The notes below the pieces were generated by a model. That model was not told the DNA's origin. It searched no databases and saw only the letters and a program-made list of their open reading frames with translations. Shown piece by piece: positions 7,771-15,377 of a stretch of 64,000 nucleotides of DNA; position 1 is the stretch's first letter, and every line of letters starts with the position of its first letter. A program made the position numbers and the translations under genes. This stretch comes from Fusobacterium varium (lineage in GTDB: Bacteria; Fusobacteriota; Fusobacteriia; Fusobacteriales; Fusobacteriaceae): assembly GCA_021531615.1 (NCBI GenBank), contig JADYUE010000001.1, forward strand, positions 248,001-312,000, read 5' to 3'.

Positions 7771-7799
7771 TAGCCTTGGAGAAATCCAAGGCTATTTTA
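7771..7799 (+). terminator. Terminator after the STAS-like gene
   Basis: TAGCCTTGG (7771-7779) pairs perfectly with CCAAGGCTA (7786-7794) around AGAAAT and is followed by TTTT. Confidence 0.85.
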
Positions 7800-7861
7800 A
7801 TTTAGAATTATATTTACTTAAATATTTATCTATAATATAAATATTTGAATAGTTGCTCATA

Positions 7862-7896
7862 ATAAAAATAGCTCTCTATGATCTCTCATAGAAAGC
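7862..7896 (-). terminator. Terminator of the opp operon
   Basis: On the minus strand GGCTTTCTATGA (7896-7885 region) pairs with TCATAGAGAGCT, two G-U pairs included, around GAGA, followed by ATTTTTATT. It lies 24 bases after the oppF stop. Confidence 0.8.
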
Positions 7897-7919
7897 CATC
7901 TTTATATTTAAATACTTTT

Positions 7920-8903
7920 TTATTTTTCTTCTTTAACAAATCCAAGTTCTTTTGCTAAGTGACAAGCATAGAAATGTCCATTTCCTACTTCTGTTAATTT
8001 TGGATCCTCTTGTCTACAAATATCTTTTGCATAAACACATCTTTTTGCAAATCTACATCCTTTTTCAGGATTAATTGGAGATGTAATCTCTCCTTGAAGT
8101 TTAATTCTTTCCATTTTCTTGTCTACACTAGCAACTGGTATTGCAGATAATAGAGCTTTAGTATATGGATGAATTGGATTTTTAAATAGAGCTTTTGAAG
8201 GTGCTTTTTCAACTAATTGCCCTAGATACATAACAGCTATGTCATCAGAGAAATGTTTAACAACTGATAAGTCGTGTGTTATGAACATATAAGTTAATCC
8301 ATATTTTTCTTGTAGATCCTTCATTAGGTTTAATACTTGTGCTTGAATAGATACATCTAGAGCTGATACTGGCTCGTCACAAACTATAAATTTAGGGTTT
8401 AAAGCAAGTGCTCTAGCTATTCCTATTCTTTGTCTTCTTCCTCCATCTAGTTCGTGAGGATATGTATTAATAAGTCTTTCACTTAATCCAACTGTTTCCA
8501 TTAATTCTCTTACTTTTTCATCAAGTTCAGCTTTTGATTTACATTTTTTATGAATGATTAATGGTTCAGCAATAATTTCACTTACTGTCATTCTTGGGTT
8601 AAGAGATGCAAATGGGTCTTGGAATATGATTTGCATCTTTTGTCTCATTTCAATCATCTGTTGTTTTGAATAATTTCTGATGTTTTCTCCTTCAAAAATT
8701 ACCTCTCCATCAGTTGCTTCTAGAAGTCTTAAAATAACTCTTCCAGTAGTTGATTTTCCACATCCTGATTCTCCAACTACCCCTAGTGTTTTTCCTTCAC
8801 AAATTGAAAAATTAACATCATCTACTGCATGTAGAAGTCCCTTTGGAGTATTAAAATATTTCTTTAAATTTTTTACTTCAAGTAAAACTTTATTTTCTGA
8901 CAT
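7920..8903 (-). CDS. oppF: Peptide ABC transporter ATP-binding protein OppF/DppF
   Basis: A 327-residue ABC ATPase, one of the two that power the peptide importer encoded in the same operon. Walker A is GESGCGKST (about 43-51), Walker B is FIVCDEPVSALD, and the C-terminal oligopeptide region carries CRFAKRCVYAKDIC with the cysteines typical of the family's iron-sulfur-like motif. The signature loop is LDGGRRQRIGIARAL, with Asp where most ABC proteins have Ser; this variant is common in clostridial-type OppF, so it is not a sign of decay. Its ATG overlaps the oppD stop as TAATG, and GGAGG is placed for translational coupling. Confidence 0.93.
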   Translation of the reverse strand: MSENKVLLEVKNLKKYFNTPKGLLHAVDDVNFSICEGKTLGVVGESGCGKSTTGRVILRLLEATDGEVIFEGENIRNYSKQQMIEMRQKMQIIFQDPFASLNPRMTVSEIIAEPLIIHKKCKSKAELDEKVRELMETVGLSERLINTYPHELDGGRRQRIGIARALALNPKFIVCDEPVSALDVSIQAQVLNLMKDLQEKYGLTYMFITHDLSVVKHFSDDIAVMYLGQLVEKAPSKALFKNPIHPYTKALLSAIPVASVDKKMERIKLQGEITSPINPEKGCRFAKRCVYAKDICRQEDPKLTEVGNGHFYACHLAKELGFVKEEK

Positions 8904-9904
8904 TATTTTTTATCCTCCTCTTCTGCTTTAAATTCAACTTGTCCTTCACAAATTAGACATCTTACTTTATGTCCTGGAGCTACTTCAGTAACCTTTGGTA
9001 CTTGTGTTGCACAAAGTTCTGTTGCATGAGGACATCTAGGATGGAATTTACATCCTGATGGTAAATCTGTCGGATCTGGCATTAAACCTTGAATTGGTTT
9101 TAATCTAGTTGCTTCTTCATCTAAGCTTGGAATTGATCCAAATAGTCCATGAGTATATGGATGTTTTGGAGCTAAGTATACATCTCTTAATGTTCCAGAT
9201 TCTACTATCTCTCCAGCATACATTATAGCTACCTTATCACAAACTTGAGCAACTACTCCAAGGTCGTGTGTTATTAATATCATTGCTGTTTTAAATTTTT
9301 CTTTTAAGTCATTCATCAAGTCTAGAACTTGTGCTTGAATAGTAACGTCTAGAGCTGTTGTAGGTTCGTCAGCTATAAGAAGTTTTGGGTTACAAGCAAG
9401 TGCAATAGCTATTACAACCCTTTGTTTCATTCCTCCTGAGAATTGGTGAGGATAGTCATTTGCTCTGGCACCTGGTATTCCAACTAGCTCAAGCATCTCT
9501 TTAGCTTTTTCAAAAGCTGCTGCATTTCCTATATTTTCATGAATTTCTATAACTTCTGCTATTTGTTCTCCTACTGTCATTACTGGGTTTAATGAAGTCA
9601 TTGGATCTTGGAAAATCATTGAAATTTGATTTCCTCTTATTTTTCTCATTCCTTCTTCAGATTCTTTTAAAAGATCTTTTCCAGCAAATTCTATACTTCC
9701 ACTAACAATTTTTCCAGGAGGATTAGGAACTAGTCCCATTATTCCAAGAGCTGAAGTAGTTTTTCCTGCTCCTGTTTCTCCAACAAGTCCTATTGTTTCC
9801 CCTTCATTAAGTTCAATATCTAATCCGTTAACTGCAGATACTACTTCATCTTCAGTAACATATTGAATTGTTAAATCTTTTATGTTCAATAATTTATCAC
9901 TCAT
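8903..9904 (-). CDS. oppD: Peptide ABC transporter ATP-binding protein OppD/DppD
   Basis: A 333-residue ABC ATPase that pairs with OppF on the cytoplasmic face. Walker [10 protein letters not shown] at about 41-49, a standard signature [15 protein letters not shown], Walker [13 protein letters not shown] and the C-terminal [14 protein letters not shown] extension are all present. Here the signature keeps its Ser, so OppD and OppF form an asymmetric pair. The gene lies 19 bases after oppC, with AGGAGG before the ATG, and overlaps oppF by one base. Confidence 0.93.
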   Translation of the reverse strand: MSDKLLNIKDLTIQYVTEDEVVSAVNGLDIELNEGETIGLVGETGAGKTTSALGIMGLVPNPPGKIVSGSIEFAGKDLLKESEEGMRKIRGNQISMIFQDPMTSLNPVMTVGEQIAEVIEIHENIGNAAAFEKAKEMLELVGIPGARANDYPHQFSGGMKQRVVIAIALACNPKLLIADEPTTALDVTIQAQVLDLMNDLKEKFKTAMILITHDLGVVAQVCDKVAIMYAGEIVESGTLRDVYLAPKHPYTHGLFGSIPSLDEEATRLKPIQGLMPDPTDLPSGCKFHPRCPHATELCATQVPKVTEVAPGHKVRCLICEGQVEFKAEEEDKK

Positions 9905-9923
9905 TTTCTTCCTCCTGCCTCTA

Positions 9924-10808
9924 TTATTGTTTTAGTCTTGGATCTAAAGCATCTCTAAGTCCATCTCCTAAAAGGTTTAGAGATAGAATAGTTATCATAA
10001 TTGCTACACCTGGGAATGTTGTTACCCACCATGCATATCTAAGGTATTGTCTACCTCCTGAAAGCATAGATCCCCATTCTGGAGCTGGAGGTTGAATTCC
10101 TAGTCCTATAAAACTTAATCCTGCTGTTGATAAAATAGCACTTGCTACTCCTAAAGTTCCTTGTACAATTACAGGAGCTAGTGAGTTAGGGATTATATGT
10201 CTAAATATTATTCTAGCATTATTAGCACCAATTGCTCTAGCTGCTTCTACGAACTCTTGGTCTCTAATTGAAAGAACAGAAGCTCTTACTATTCTTGCAT
10301 ATCTAGGTACACTTGAAATACTAATAGCTACCATTAGGTTAATTATACTTGGTCCTAATGCTGATACAATTGCAATTGCTAGTAGAATACTTGGTACTGC
10401 TAAGAATACGTCCATTATTCTCATTATTATGTTATCTATTCTTCCACCATAGAATCCTGCTAAAGCTCCTAAGATTCCTCCAAGAATTATAGATATTCCA
10501 ACTGCAATAATTCCTACTTTTAATGATACTCTTGCACCATGAACAAGTCTTGCAAAAATATCTCTACCAAATTCATCTGTTCCTAACCAGTGCTCTGCAC
10601 TAGGTCCTTTTAATCTATTTGCTAAGTTTTGCTTAATTACTACTGTATCATAATCTGCAATTACATCTGCAAATAAAGCTAATAAAACTAAAATTACTAA
10701 TATTCCAAGTCCAACTAAAGCCATTTTGTTCTTTTTAAGCATTCTCCATACTTCTCTCCATTGGCTTCTTTTTTTATTAGTTTGTTTTGTATTTTCTTTA
10801 GTTGACAT
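9924..10808 (-). CDS. oppC: Peptide ABC transporter permease OppC/DppC
   Basis: A 294-residue inner-membrane permease. After a charged N-terminal tail (residues 1-25) come an N-terminal helix (about 32-51), the family's [21 protein letters not shown] segment near 93-113 and five further helices. The ATPase-coupling EAA loop is [21 protein letters not shown]. It ends with the usual [14 protein letters not shown]. It lies between oppB and oppD with short gaps and a good AGGAGG. Confidence 0.93.
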   Translation of the reverse strand: MSTKENTKQTNKKRSQWREVWRMLKKNKMALVGLGILVILVLLALFADVIADYDTVVIKQNLANRLKGPSAEHWLGTDEFGRDIFARLVHGARVSLKVGIIAVGISIILGGILGALAGFYGGRIDNIIMRIMDVFLAVPSILLAIAIVSALGPSIINLMVAISISSVPRYARIVRASVLSIRDQEFVEAARAIGANNARIIFRHIIPNSLAPVIVQGTLGVASAILSTAGLSFIGLGIQPPAPEWGSMLSGGRQYLRYAWWVTTFPGVAIMITILSLNLLGDGLRDALDPRLKQ

Positions 10809-10823
10809 TATTAATCCTCCTTA

Positions 10824-11750
10824 CTACTTATATTGTGACTTAATTCTAGGGTCAACATAAGCATATAGTATATCCACCAATAGATTTACAACACTGAATG
10901 TTGCTGCTAAGAATACAACTGCTGCCAATACTGTTGGAGTATCTTTTTGTCTGATTGCATCTACCATTAGTCTTCCAACTCCTGGCCATGAATATACAGA
11001 CTCAGTTAAAACTGCTCCTCCAAGAAGTCCTCCAAATTGTAATCCTACAACTGTTATTATAGGGATAAGTGCATTTTTTAAAGCATGTTTATTAATAACT
11101 ACTTTTTCAGCTACCCCTTTAGCTCTTGCTGTTCTAATATAGTCTTGTCTGATTACCTCAAGCATTGAAGAACGAGTCATTCTTGTGATAATAGCTGCTG
11201 ATCCTACTCCAAGTGTCAATGATGGAAGAATCAAACTCTTAAATCCATCAAATCCTCCTGAAGGAAGTAATCCTAATTTAACAGAGAAAGTAAGGATAAG
11301 CATTAATCCTAACCAGAATACTGGCATTGAAACTCCTAGTAATGCTAATACCATACTGAAACTATCTAAGAAAGAGTATTGTCTTGTTGTTGAAATAATT
11401 CCAACTGGAATTCCAATACAAACTGAGATAATAATTCCAATTACTGCTAGAATAAGTGTATTTGGGAATCTTGAAAATATCTCTCCAAAAACTTCCCTTC
11501 CAGTAGTATATGATCTTCCAAAATCTCCTAATACAGCCTTTCCAACGAATCTAAAATATTGAACTAAGAATGGATCGTTTAATCCCATCTCTTCTCTTAA
11601 TTTTAAAATTGCTTCTTTAGGTGCATTTTCTCCTAATATTAATTGAGCTGGATCCCCTGGAGTTAATGACATAATTGTAAAAACTAAAAGTGATACTCCT
11701 AATAATACAGGAATAAGTAATAAAAGTCTTCTTAATACATATTTATGCAT
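10824..11750 (-). CDS. oppB: Peptide ABC transporter permease OppB/DppB
   Basis: A 308-residue inner-membrane permease with six predicted helices. It begins with the standard RRLLLLIPVLLGVSLLVF helix, then LTPGDPAQLILGENAP, and has the EAA coupling loop RTARAKGVAEKVVINKHALKNAL near 220-243. It ends DPRIKSQYK. No close Shine-Dalgarno stands before the ATG; a purine tract AAGGAGAGAG lies about 32 bases upstream, with a perfect small hairpin (11763-11782) between it and the start. Confidence 0.93.
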   Translation of the reverse strand: MHKYVLRRLLLLIPVLLGVSLLVFTIMSLTPGDPAQLILGENAPKEAILKLREEMGLNDPFLVQYFRFVGKAVLGDFGRSYTTGREVFGEIFSRFPNTLILAVIGIIISVCIGIPVGIISTTRQYSFLDSFSMVLALLGVSMPVFWLGLMLILTFSVKLGLLPSGGFDGFKSLILPSLTLGVGSAAIITRMTRSSMLEVIRQDYIRTARAKGVAEKVVINKHALKNALIPIITVVGLQFGGLLGGAVLTESVYSWPGVGRLMVDAIRQKDTPTVLAAVVFLAATFSVVNLLVDILYAYVDPRIKSQYK

Positions 11751-11762
11751 CTTTTAGTACGA

Positions 11763-11792
11763 CACTTTAACTCTTTAAAGTGCTCTCTCCTT
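11763..11792 (-). promoter_or_regulatory. Hairpin between a ribosome-site-like purine tract and the oppB start
   Basis: CACTTTAA (11763-11770) pairs perfectly with TTAAAGTG (11775-11782) around four bases. On the minus strand the order is AAGGAGAGAG, hairpin, 12 bases, oppB ATG. Folding would bring the purine tract to within a normal distance of the start. Whether it works this way is inference. Confidence 0.45.
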
Positions 11793-11840
11793 TCCTTTAA
11801 TTTAAATATAACTAACTTAAAATTTATTTATAATTATTTT

Positions 11841-11875
11841 AAAGGGCTGACTCTAAATATAGATGCAGCCCCTTT
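11841..11875 (-). promoter_or_regulatory. Intercistronic stem-loop between oppA and oppB
   Basis: AAAGGGCTG (11841-11849) pairs with CAGCCCCTT (11866-11874) around 16 bases. On the minus strand no T-run follows, so it is more like a processing or stability hairpin that lets the binding-protein gene be expressed above the rest than a full terminator. Confidence 0.55.
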
Positions 11876-11886
11876 TCTATTATTAA

Positions 11887-13431
11887 CTATTTATCAGCAT
11901 TTTCTTTAAATTTAACTCCATATAATCTATGGTGTCCTGCTGGTCTTTGTTTGAAGTTTTCTACATATTTTTGTAGTCCAACGTTTTGTTCTTTAAATGC
12001 TGTTATATAATAAGGTACTTCTTCTTGTGCAATAATTTGTACTTCTCTGTAAAGAGCTTTTCTTTCTTCTTGGTCATTTGAGTTTCTAGCTCTTAATAAT
12101 AGATCATCAACTTTTGGGTTGTTGTAGAATGCTCTGTTTCCTGCTCCACCAAAACATGAACTATGTAATAGTGGGAATAATCCATAATCAGCATCTCCTG
12201 TTACAGATACCCAACCAAGAATATACATTTCATGATCTCCTCTTGAAGTTCCTTCTAAGTAAGCTCCCCATTCAAGAGTTTCAACTTCGATGTCTACTCC
12301 AATAGCTCTTAATTGATCTTGAACTATGATAGCTATATCTCTTCTATCTGGATTTTCATTGATCCAAATTTTGCTCTTGAATCCATTTGGATATCCTGCT
12401 TCAGCAAGAAGTTGTTTAGCTTTTTCAATATTTACTTCCCAAGCTTTAGCATCATCTGTATGTCCAAATACTTTTGGTCCAATTAATGAGTTAGCTCTTG
12501 TTGCTGATCCTTTATATACAGTTTCTATAATGTCATCAACTTTGATAGTCATAGCAATTGCTTGTCTTACTCTTACATCGTTGAAAGGTGCTTTAGCTGT
12601 ATTAAATCCAATATAGTCGATTCCTAAAGATGGCTCTTCTAAGAATACTAGATTTTTATCTTCTCTTACTCTATCTTTATCCATTCCTTCTAGATCGTAA
12701 GCTATATCAATTTCTCCAGTTTCAAGTCCTATAGTTCTATTAGTTGCTTCAGATATTGCTCTGATTATAACATTTTTAATAGGAGTTTCTCCCATGAAAT
12801 AATCTGGGTTTGCTTCAAGTATGATTCTATCTCCAGAAGCCCAAGATATAAATTTATATGGTCCTGTTCCAACTGGATGTTGCCCATAAGAATCTCCATA
12901 CTCTTTAACTGCTTTTTCATTAAGAATAGCTGCAGTTGGATGGCTTAAGTGACTTAATAAAGCTCCAAATGGTTGTTTAGTTATTACTTTAACAGTATAA
13001 TCATCAACTATTTCTACTCTATCTAAAGTTCCTATGATGTGAGAAACTTGAGGTGAGCTCTTCATTCTATCTAAACTAAATTTAACATCTTTTGCTGTTA
13101 ATGGTTCTCCATTGTGGAATTTAACTCCTTTTCTTAAATGGAAAATTGTTGTTACCCCATCTGGTTGCTCCCAACTTTCTGCTAGAGCTGGAACAACGTT
13201 CATATTATCATCTTGATCTACTAATCTATCATATATTTGAACTGTTACTTTAGATGATGGTGCATCGTTTGTTGCATGTGGATCTAAAGATTTAGCATCT
13301 GCTCCGTTAGCAACTATTAAAGTATCTCTAACTTCTCCTTTACCTGATTTAGTTTCTTTCTCTCCACCACAAGAAACAAAAAGTAATACTGACAGTACTG
13401 CCATAATTAATAGATGTAGCTTCTTCTTCAT
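11887..13431 (-). CDS. oppA: Peptide-binding lipoprotein OppA/DppA
   Basis: A 514-residue solute-binding lipoprotein (SBP family 5) that captures peptides for the OppBCDF importer. The signal peptide MKKKLHLLIMAVLSVLLFVSC ends at Cys21, the lipidated residue. The mature part has GADAKSLDPHATND near the start, GVKFHNGEPLTAKDVKFSLDR at about 110-130, and FNTAKAPFNDVRVRQAIAM, all classic for the family. The ATG at 13431 was chosen over one ten codons upstream because TAGGAGG stands directly before it and the signal peptide then has the right length. It is the first gene of the operon. Confidence 0.93.
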   Translation of the reverse strand: MKKKLHLLIMAVLSVLLFVSCGGEKETKSGKGEVRDTLIVANGADAKSLDPHATNDAPSSKVTVQIYDRLVDQDDNMNVVPALAESWEQPDGVTTIFHLRKGVKFHNGEPLTAKDVKFSLDRMKSSPQVSHIIGTLDRVEIVDDYTVKVITKQPFGALLSHLSHPTAAILNEKAVKEYGDSYGQHPVGTGPYKFISWASGDRIILEANPDYFMGETPIKNVIIRAISEATNRTIGLETGEIDIAYDLEGMDKDRVREDKNLVFLEEPSLGIDYIGFNTAKAPFNDVRVRQAIAMTIKVDDIIETVYKGSATRANSLIGPKVFGHTDDAKAWEVNIEKAKQLLAEAGYPNGFKSKIWINENPDRRDIAIIVQDQLRAIGVDIEVETLEWGAYLEGTSRGDHEMYILGWVSVTGDADYGLFPLLHSSCFGGAGNRAFYNNPKVDDLLLRARNSNDQEERKALYREVQIIAQEEVPYYITAFKEQNVGLQKYVENFKQRPAGHHRLYGVKFKENADK

Positions 13432-13623
13432 ACTTTTCCTCCTAAAATATTTTGTTTTCATCTTGAAAAAATCGCTTCCAAAATGCTTTTTTTATAAAGT
13501 GTCCTTTTATAGTTTTTTATTTTCTAAAAAAACACTCTTTCTATATTAAGGATACAACATTTTTAAAATAAGTAAAGACCCATATCCTTAAATTTTGCAT
13601 TTTAGAAATTAACACATAAAAAG

Positions 13624-13652
13624 AATGTACTATTTATTAGGCTTTTAGTCAA
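13624..13652 (-). promoter_or_regulatory. Candidate promoter of the opp operon
   Basis: On the minus strand TTGACT (13652-13647) and TACATT (13629-13624) are 17 bases apart. The implied leader is about 185 bases long and contains a 7-bp dyad (AAGGATA ... TATCCTT). Confidence 0.4.
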
Positions 13653-13656
13653 ATTT

Positions 13657-13687
13657 ATAAAATTTATATGATAGATATAAATTTTAT
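13657..13687. repeat. 13-bp perfect inverted repeat upstream of oppA
   Basis: ATAAAATTTATAT (13657-13669) and ATATAAATTTTAT (13675-13687) flank GATAG. It ends five bases upstream of the candidate -35 element, as an operator would. No T-run follows on the minus strand, so it is unlikely to be the terminator of the gene before it. The rest of 13432-13788 holds no gene that can be seen. Confidence 0.6.
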
Positions 13688-13788
13688 ATATGATTAGTTA
13701 AGAGAACATTTTATATACATAAATACTATTTTTTTAGCATAATTCCAAAGTATTCTTCCATTTTATTTTGAAAAAAAAATTTAATTTT

Positions 13789-14868
13789 TTATTTTTTTGA
13801 ATAAATTTTAGCCGCAATATATGCTGTAACAGGAACAGCTATTAAAATTCCGATACTACCACATAATGCTCTTAAAATTTCCACCACTATCGATTCAAAA
13901 TTCAATATTCTAATTGAAGGGTATTGATCTTTCTGCATATATATAAATATTGATGTCATTAAACTGCTTCCTATATATGCTAATATAAGAGTATTGATCA
14001 TAGTTCCTATAATATCACTACCTATCCTCATTCCAGAATAGAATAACTCTTTTCTATGAATATCTCTATTTTTTTCCTTTAACTCGTTTAGTGCTGAAGC
14101 TATAGACATTGCCACATCCATAACTGCTCCCATACTTCCTAAAATAACCCCTGCTGATATCATCTCTTTAACCTTTATATTTCCTAACATAGAAGCATAA
14201 TTTAAAGTCTCTGTTGTTACATATCCTGTTAATCTCATAGTATTCACAAAGGTATATGATAAAGCTCCTGCTATTATTACTCCACCAAAGGATCCTATTA
14301 TTGCAACTACACCTTTTCTATTAAACCCTGTCATTAAATATATAGTAACTACTGAAGCAAAAAGTGCTACTATAACAGATAATAGTATTGGAGAGTATCC
14401 TAAAATTATTCCAGGTAGGAAAATTTTATATATAAATAAGATTACCAATAATAAAGCTATCATTGCTTTAAACCCTTTAAATTTAGCAAGTAATAAAACT
14501 ATCAGCACAAATATTCCTGTAAGATATAAAATATCCATTCTCTTGTCTATATCTGCTATATAGTATTTTTCATTTCCTTCATCATCTACTTCATAGTATA
14601 GTACTACCCTATCTCCCTCTTTTACATTTATATTAAAAGCTTCCTCTCTATAAATTGGAAATTCAACTAAAATTGTATTTCCCTCTCTTGGACCTTCAGC
14701 TATAACTACACTATACAGCATTATCTCCTTCAGTTCTTCTACCTCTTCTTCTGGTGAAAGGCAATCTTCTAATTTTAAGATTCTTCCCTTTAGGTATTCT
14801 TCTTGAGCTGAAACACTTATAGAAAATATTGAAAATATCATTAATACTACTAATACAAATTTTTTCAT
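13789..14868 (-). CDS. YibE/YibF-family membrane protein
   Basis: A 359-residue inner-membrane protein. A signal peptide (1-21, ending SVSAQ) is followed by a periplasmic part of about 90 residues and then roughly seven or eight membrane helices from residue 113 to the end. The segments RKGVVAIIGSFGGVIIAGAL, GVILGSMGAVMDVAMSIASAL and GSDIIGTMINTLILAYIG are the conserved core of the YibE/F family (PF07907). The family is widespread but its function is not established; transport has been suggested. It is not in an operon: oppA has its own upstream region and rpsO ends at a terminator before it. Confidence 0.85.
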   Translation of the reverse strand: MKKFVLVVLMIFSIFSISVSAQEEYLKGRILKLEDCLSPEEEVEELKEIMLYSVVIAEGPREGNTILVEFPIYREEAFNINVKEGDRVVLYYEVDDEGNEKYYIADIDKRMDILYLTGIFVLIVLLLAKFKGFKAMIALLLVILFIYKIFLPGIILGYSPILLSVIVALFASVVTIYLMTGFNRKGVVAIIGSFGGVIIAGALSYTFVNTMRLTGYVTTETLNYASMLGNIKVKEMISAGVILGSMGAVMDVAMSIASALNELKEKNRDIHRKELFYSGMRIGSDIIGTMINTLILAYIGSSLMTSIFIYMQKDQYPSIRILNFESIVVEILRALCGSIGILIAVPVTAYIAAKIYSKK

Positions 14869-14907
14869 AATCCTCTCCTACAATTTCTTTACTCTTCATT
14901 AATTAAT

Positions 14908-14936
14908 AGGATACTTCATAATCATTAAAAATTCAA
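14908..14936 (-). promoter_or_regulatory. Candidate promoter of the YibE/F gene
   Basis: TTGAAT (14936-14931) and TATCCT (14913-14908) on the minus strand, 17 bases apart, about 40 bases upstream of the start. Confidence 0.4.
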
Positions 14937-14952
14937 TTTATTTTTAATAATT

Positions 14953-14985
14953 ATAAAAAAACGAGGATAAATATCCTCGTTTTTA
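14953..14985. terminator. Terminator after rpsO
   Basis: ACGAGGAT (14961-14968) pairs with ATCCTCGT (14973-14980). A seven-base T-run follows on the minus strand; T-runs exist on both sides. Confidence 0.88.
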
Positions 14986-14999
14986 GCAACTTTAAATAA

Positions 15000-15263
15000 T
15001 TATTTTCTGATTCCAAGTCTAGCGATAAGGTTTCTGTATCCTTCAAGATCTTTCTTAGTTAGGTAAGCTAGTAATCTTTTTCTTTGTCCTACCATTTTTA
15101 ATAATCCTAATCTTGAGTGGAAGTCTTTTTTGTGAACTCTTAGGTGATCTGTTAAGTGATTGATTTTTTCAGTTAATAGAGCGATTTGTACTTCAGTTGA
15201 TCCAGTATCTCCTTCGAATTTTCCATATTCTTTGATTATTTCTGCTTTACTTCTCATAGCCAT
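15000..15263 (-). CDS. rpsO: 30S ribosomal protein S15
   Basis: An 87-residue primary 16S rRNA-binding protein of the small subunit. The family features are intact: [38 protein letters not shown] with the rRNA-contacting HxxDHxxR-like residues, then [27 protein letters not shown] (described by position, 60-87). Length is normal. AGGAGG precedes the ATG. It has its own promoter (15346-15374), a leader of about 75 bases and a terminator. pnp, its usual neighbour, is not beside it here. Confidence 0.97.
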   Translation of the reverse strand: MAMRSKAEIIKEYGKFEGDTGSTEVQIALLTEKINHLTDHLRVHKKDFHSRLGLLKMVGQRKRLLAYLTKKDLEGYRNLIARLGIRK

Positions 15264-15339
15264 TTTTATGTTTCCTCCTAAATCATAATATTATCTAAGC
15301 TAAGTAATACGGGGCTAATCGTAAAACTGAGCTCAAATT
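15264..15339 (-). promoter_or_regulatory. rpsO leader, possible S15 autoregulatory RNA
   Basis: The leader between the predicted start and the rpsO ATG contains the short complementary pieces GAGCT and AGCTT and the G/C-rich core AGCCCCGT, in DNA that is otherwise very AT-rich. S15 represses its own mRNA through leader structures in several phyla, with a different RNA shape in each. No known class is matched by eye. Confidence 0.4.
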
Positions 15340-15345
15340 ACATTC

Positions 15346-15374
15346 ATTCTATCATAATTTTTATTAAAAGTAAA
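15346..15374 (-). promoter_or_regulatory. rpsO promoter
   Basis: TTTACT (15374-15369) and TAGAAT (15351-15346) on the minus strand are 17 bases apart. Confidence 0.6.
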
Positions 15375-15377
15375 TAA

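Noticed and set aside
7920-8903. Asp for Ser in the OppF ABC signature as a sign of an inactive gene
   Set aside because: The LDGG form is common among OppF proteins of this type; every other motif is intact.
12114-12616. Plus-strand ORFs of 63 and 96 codons inside oppA
   Set aside because: They are antisense shadows of a well-supported gene; no ribosome site and no family resemblance.
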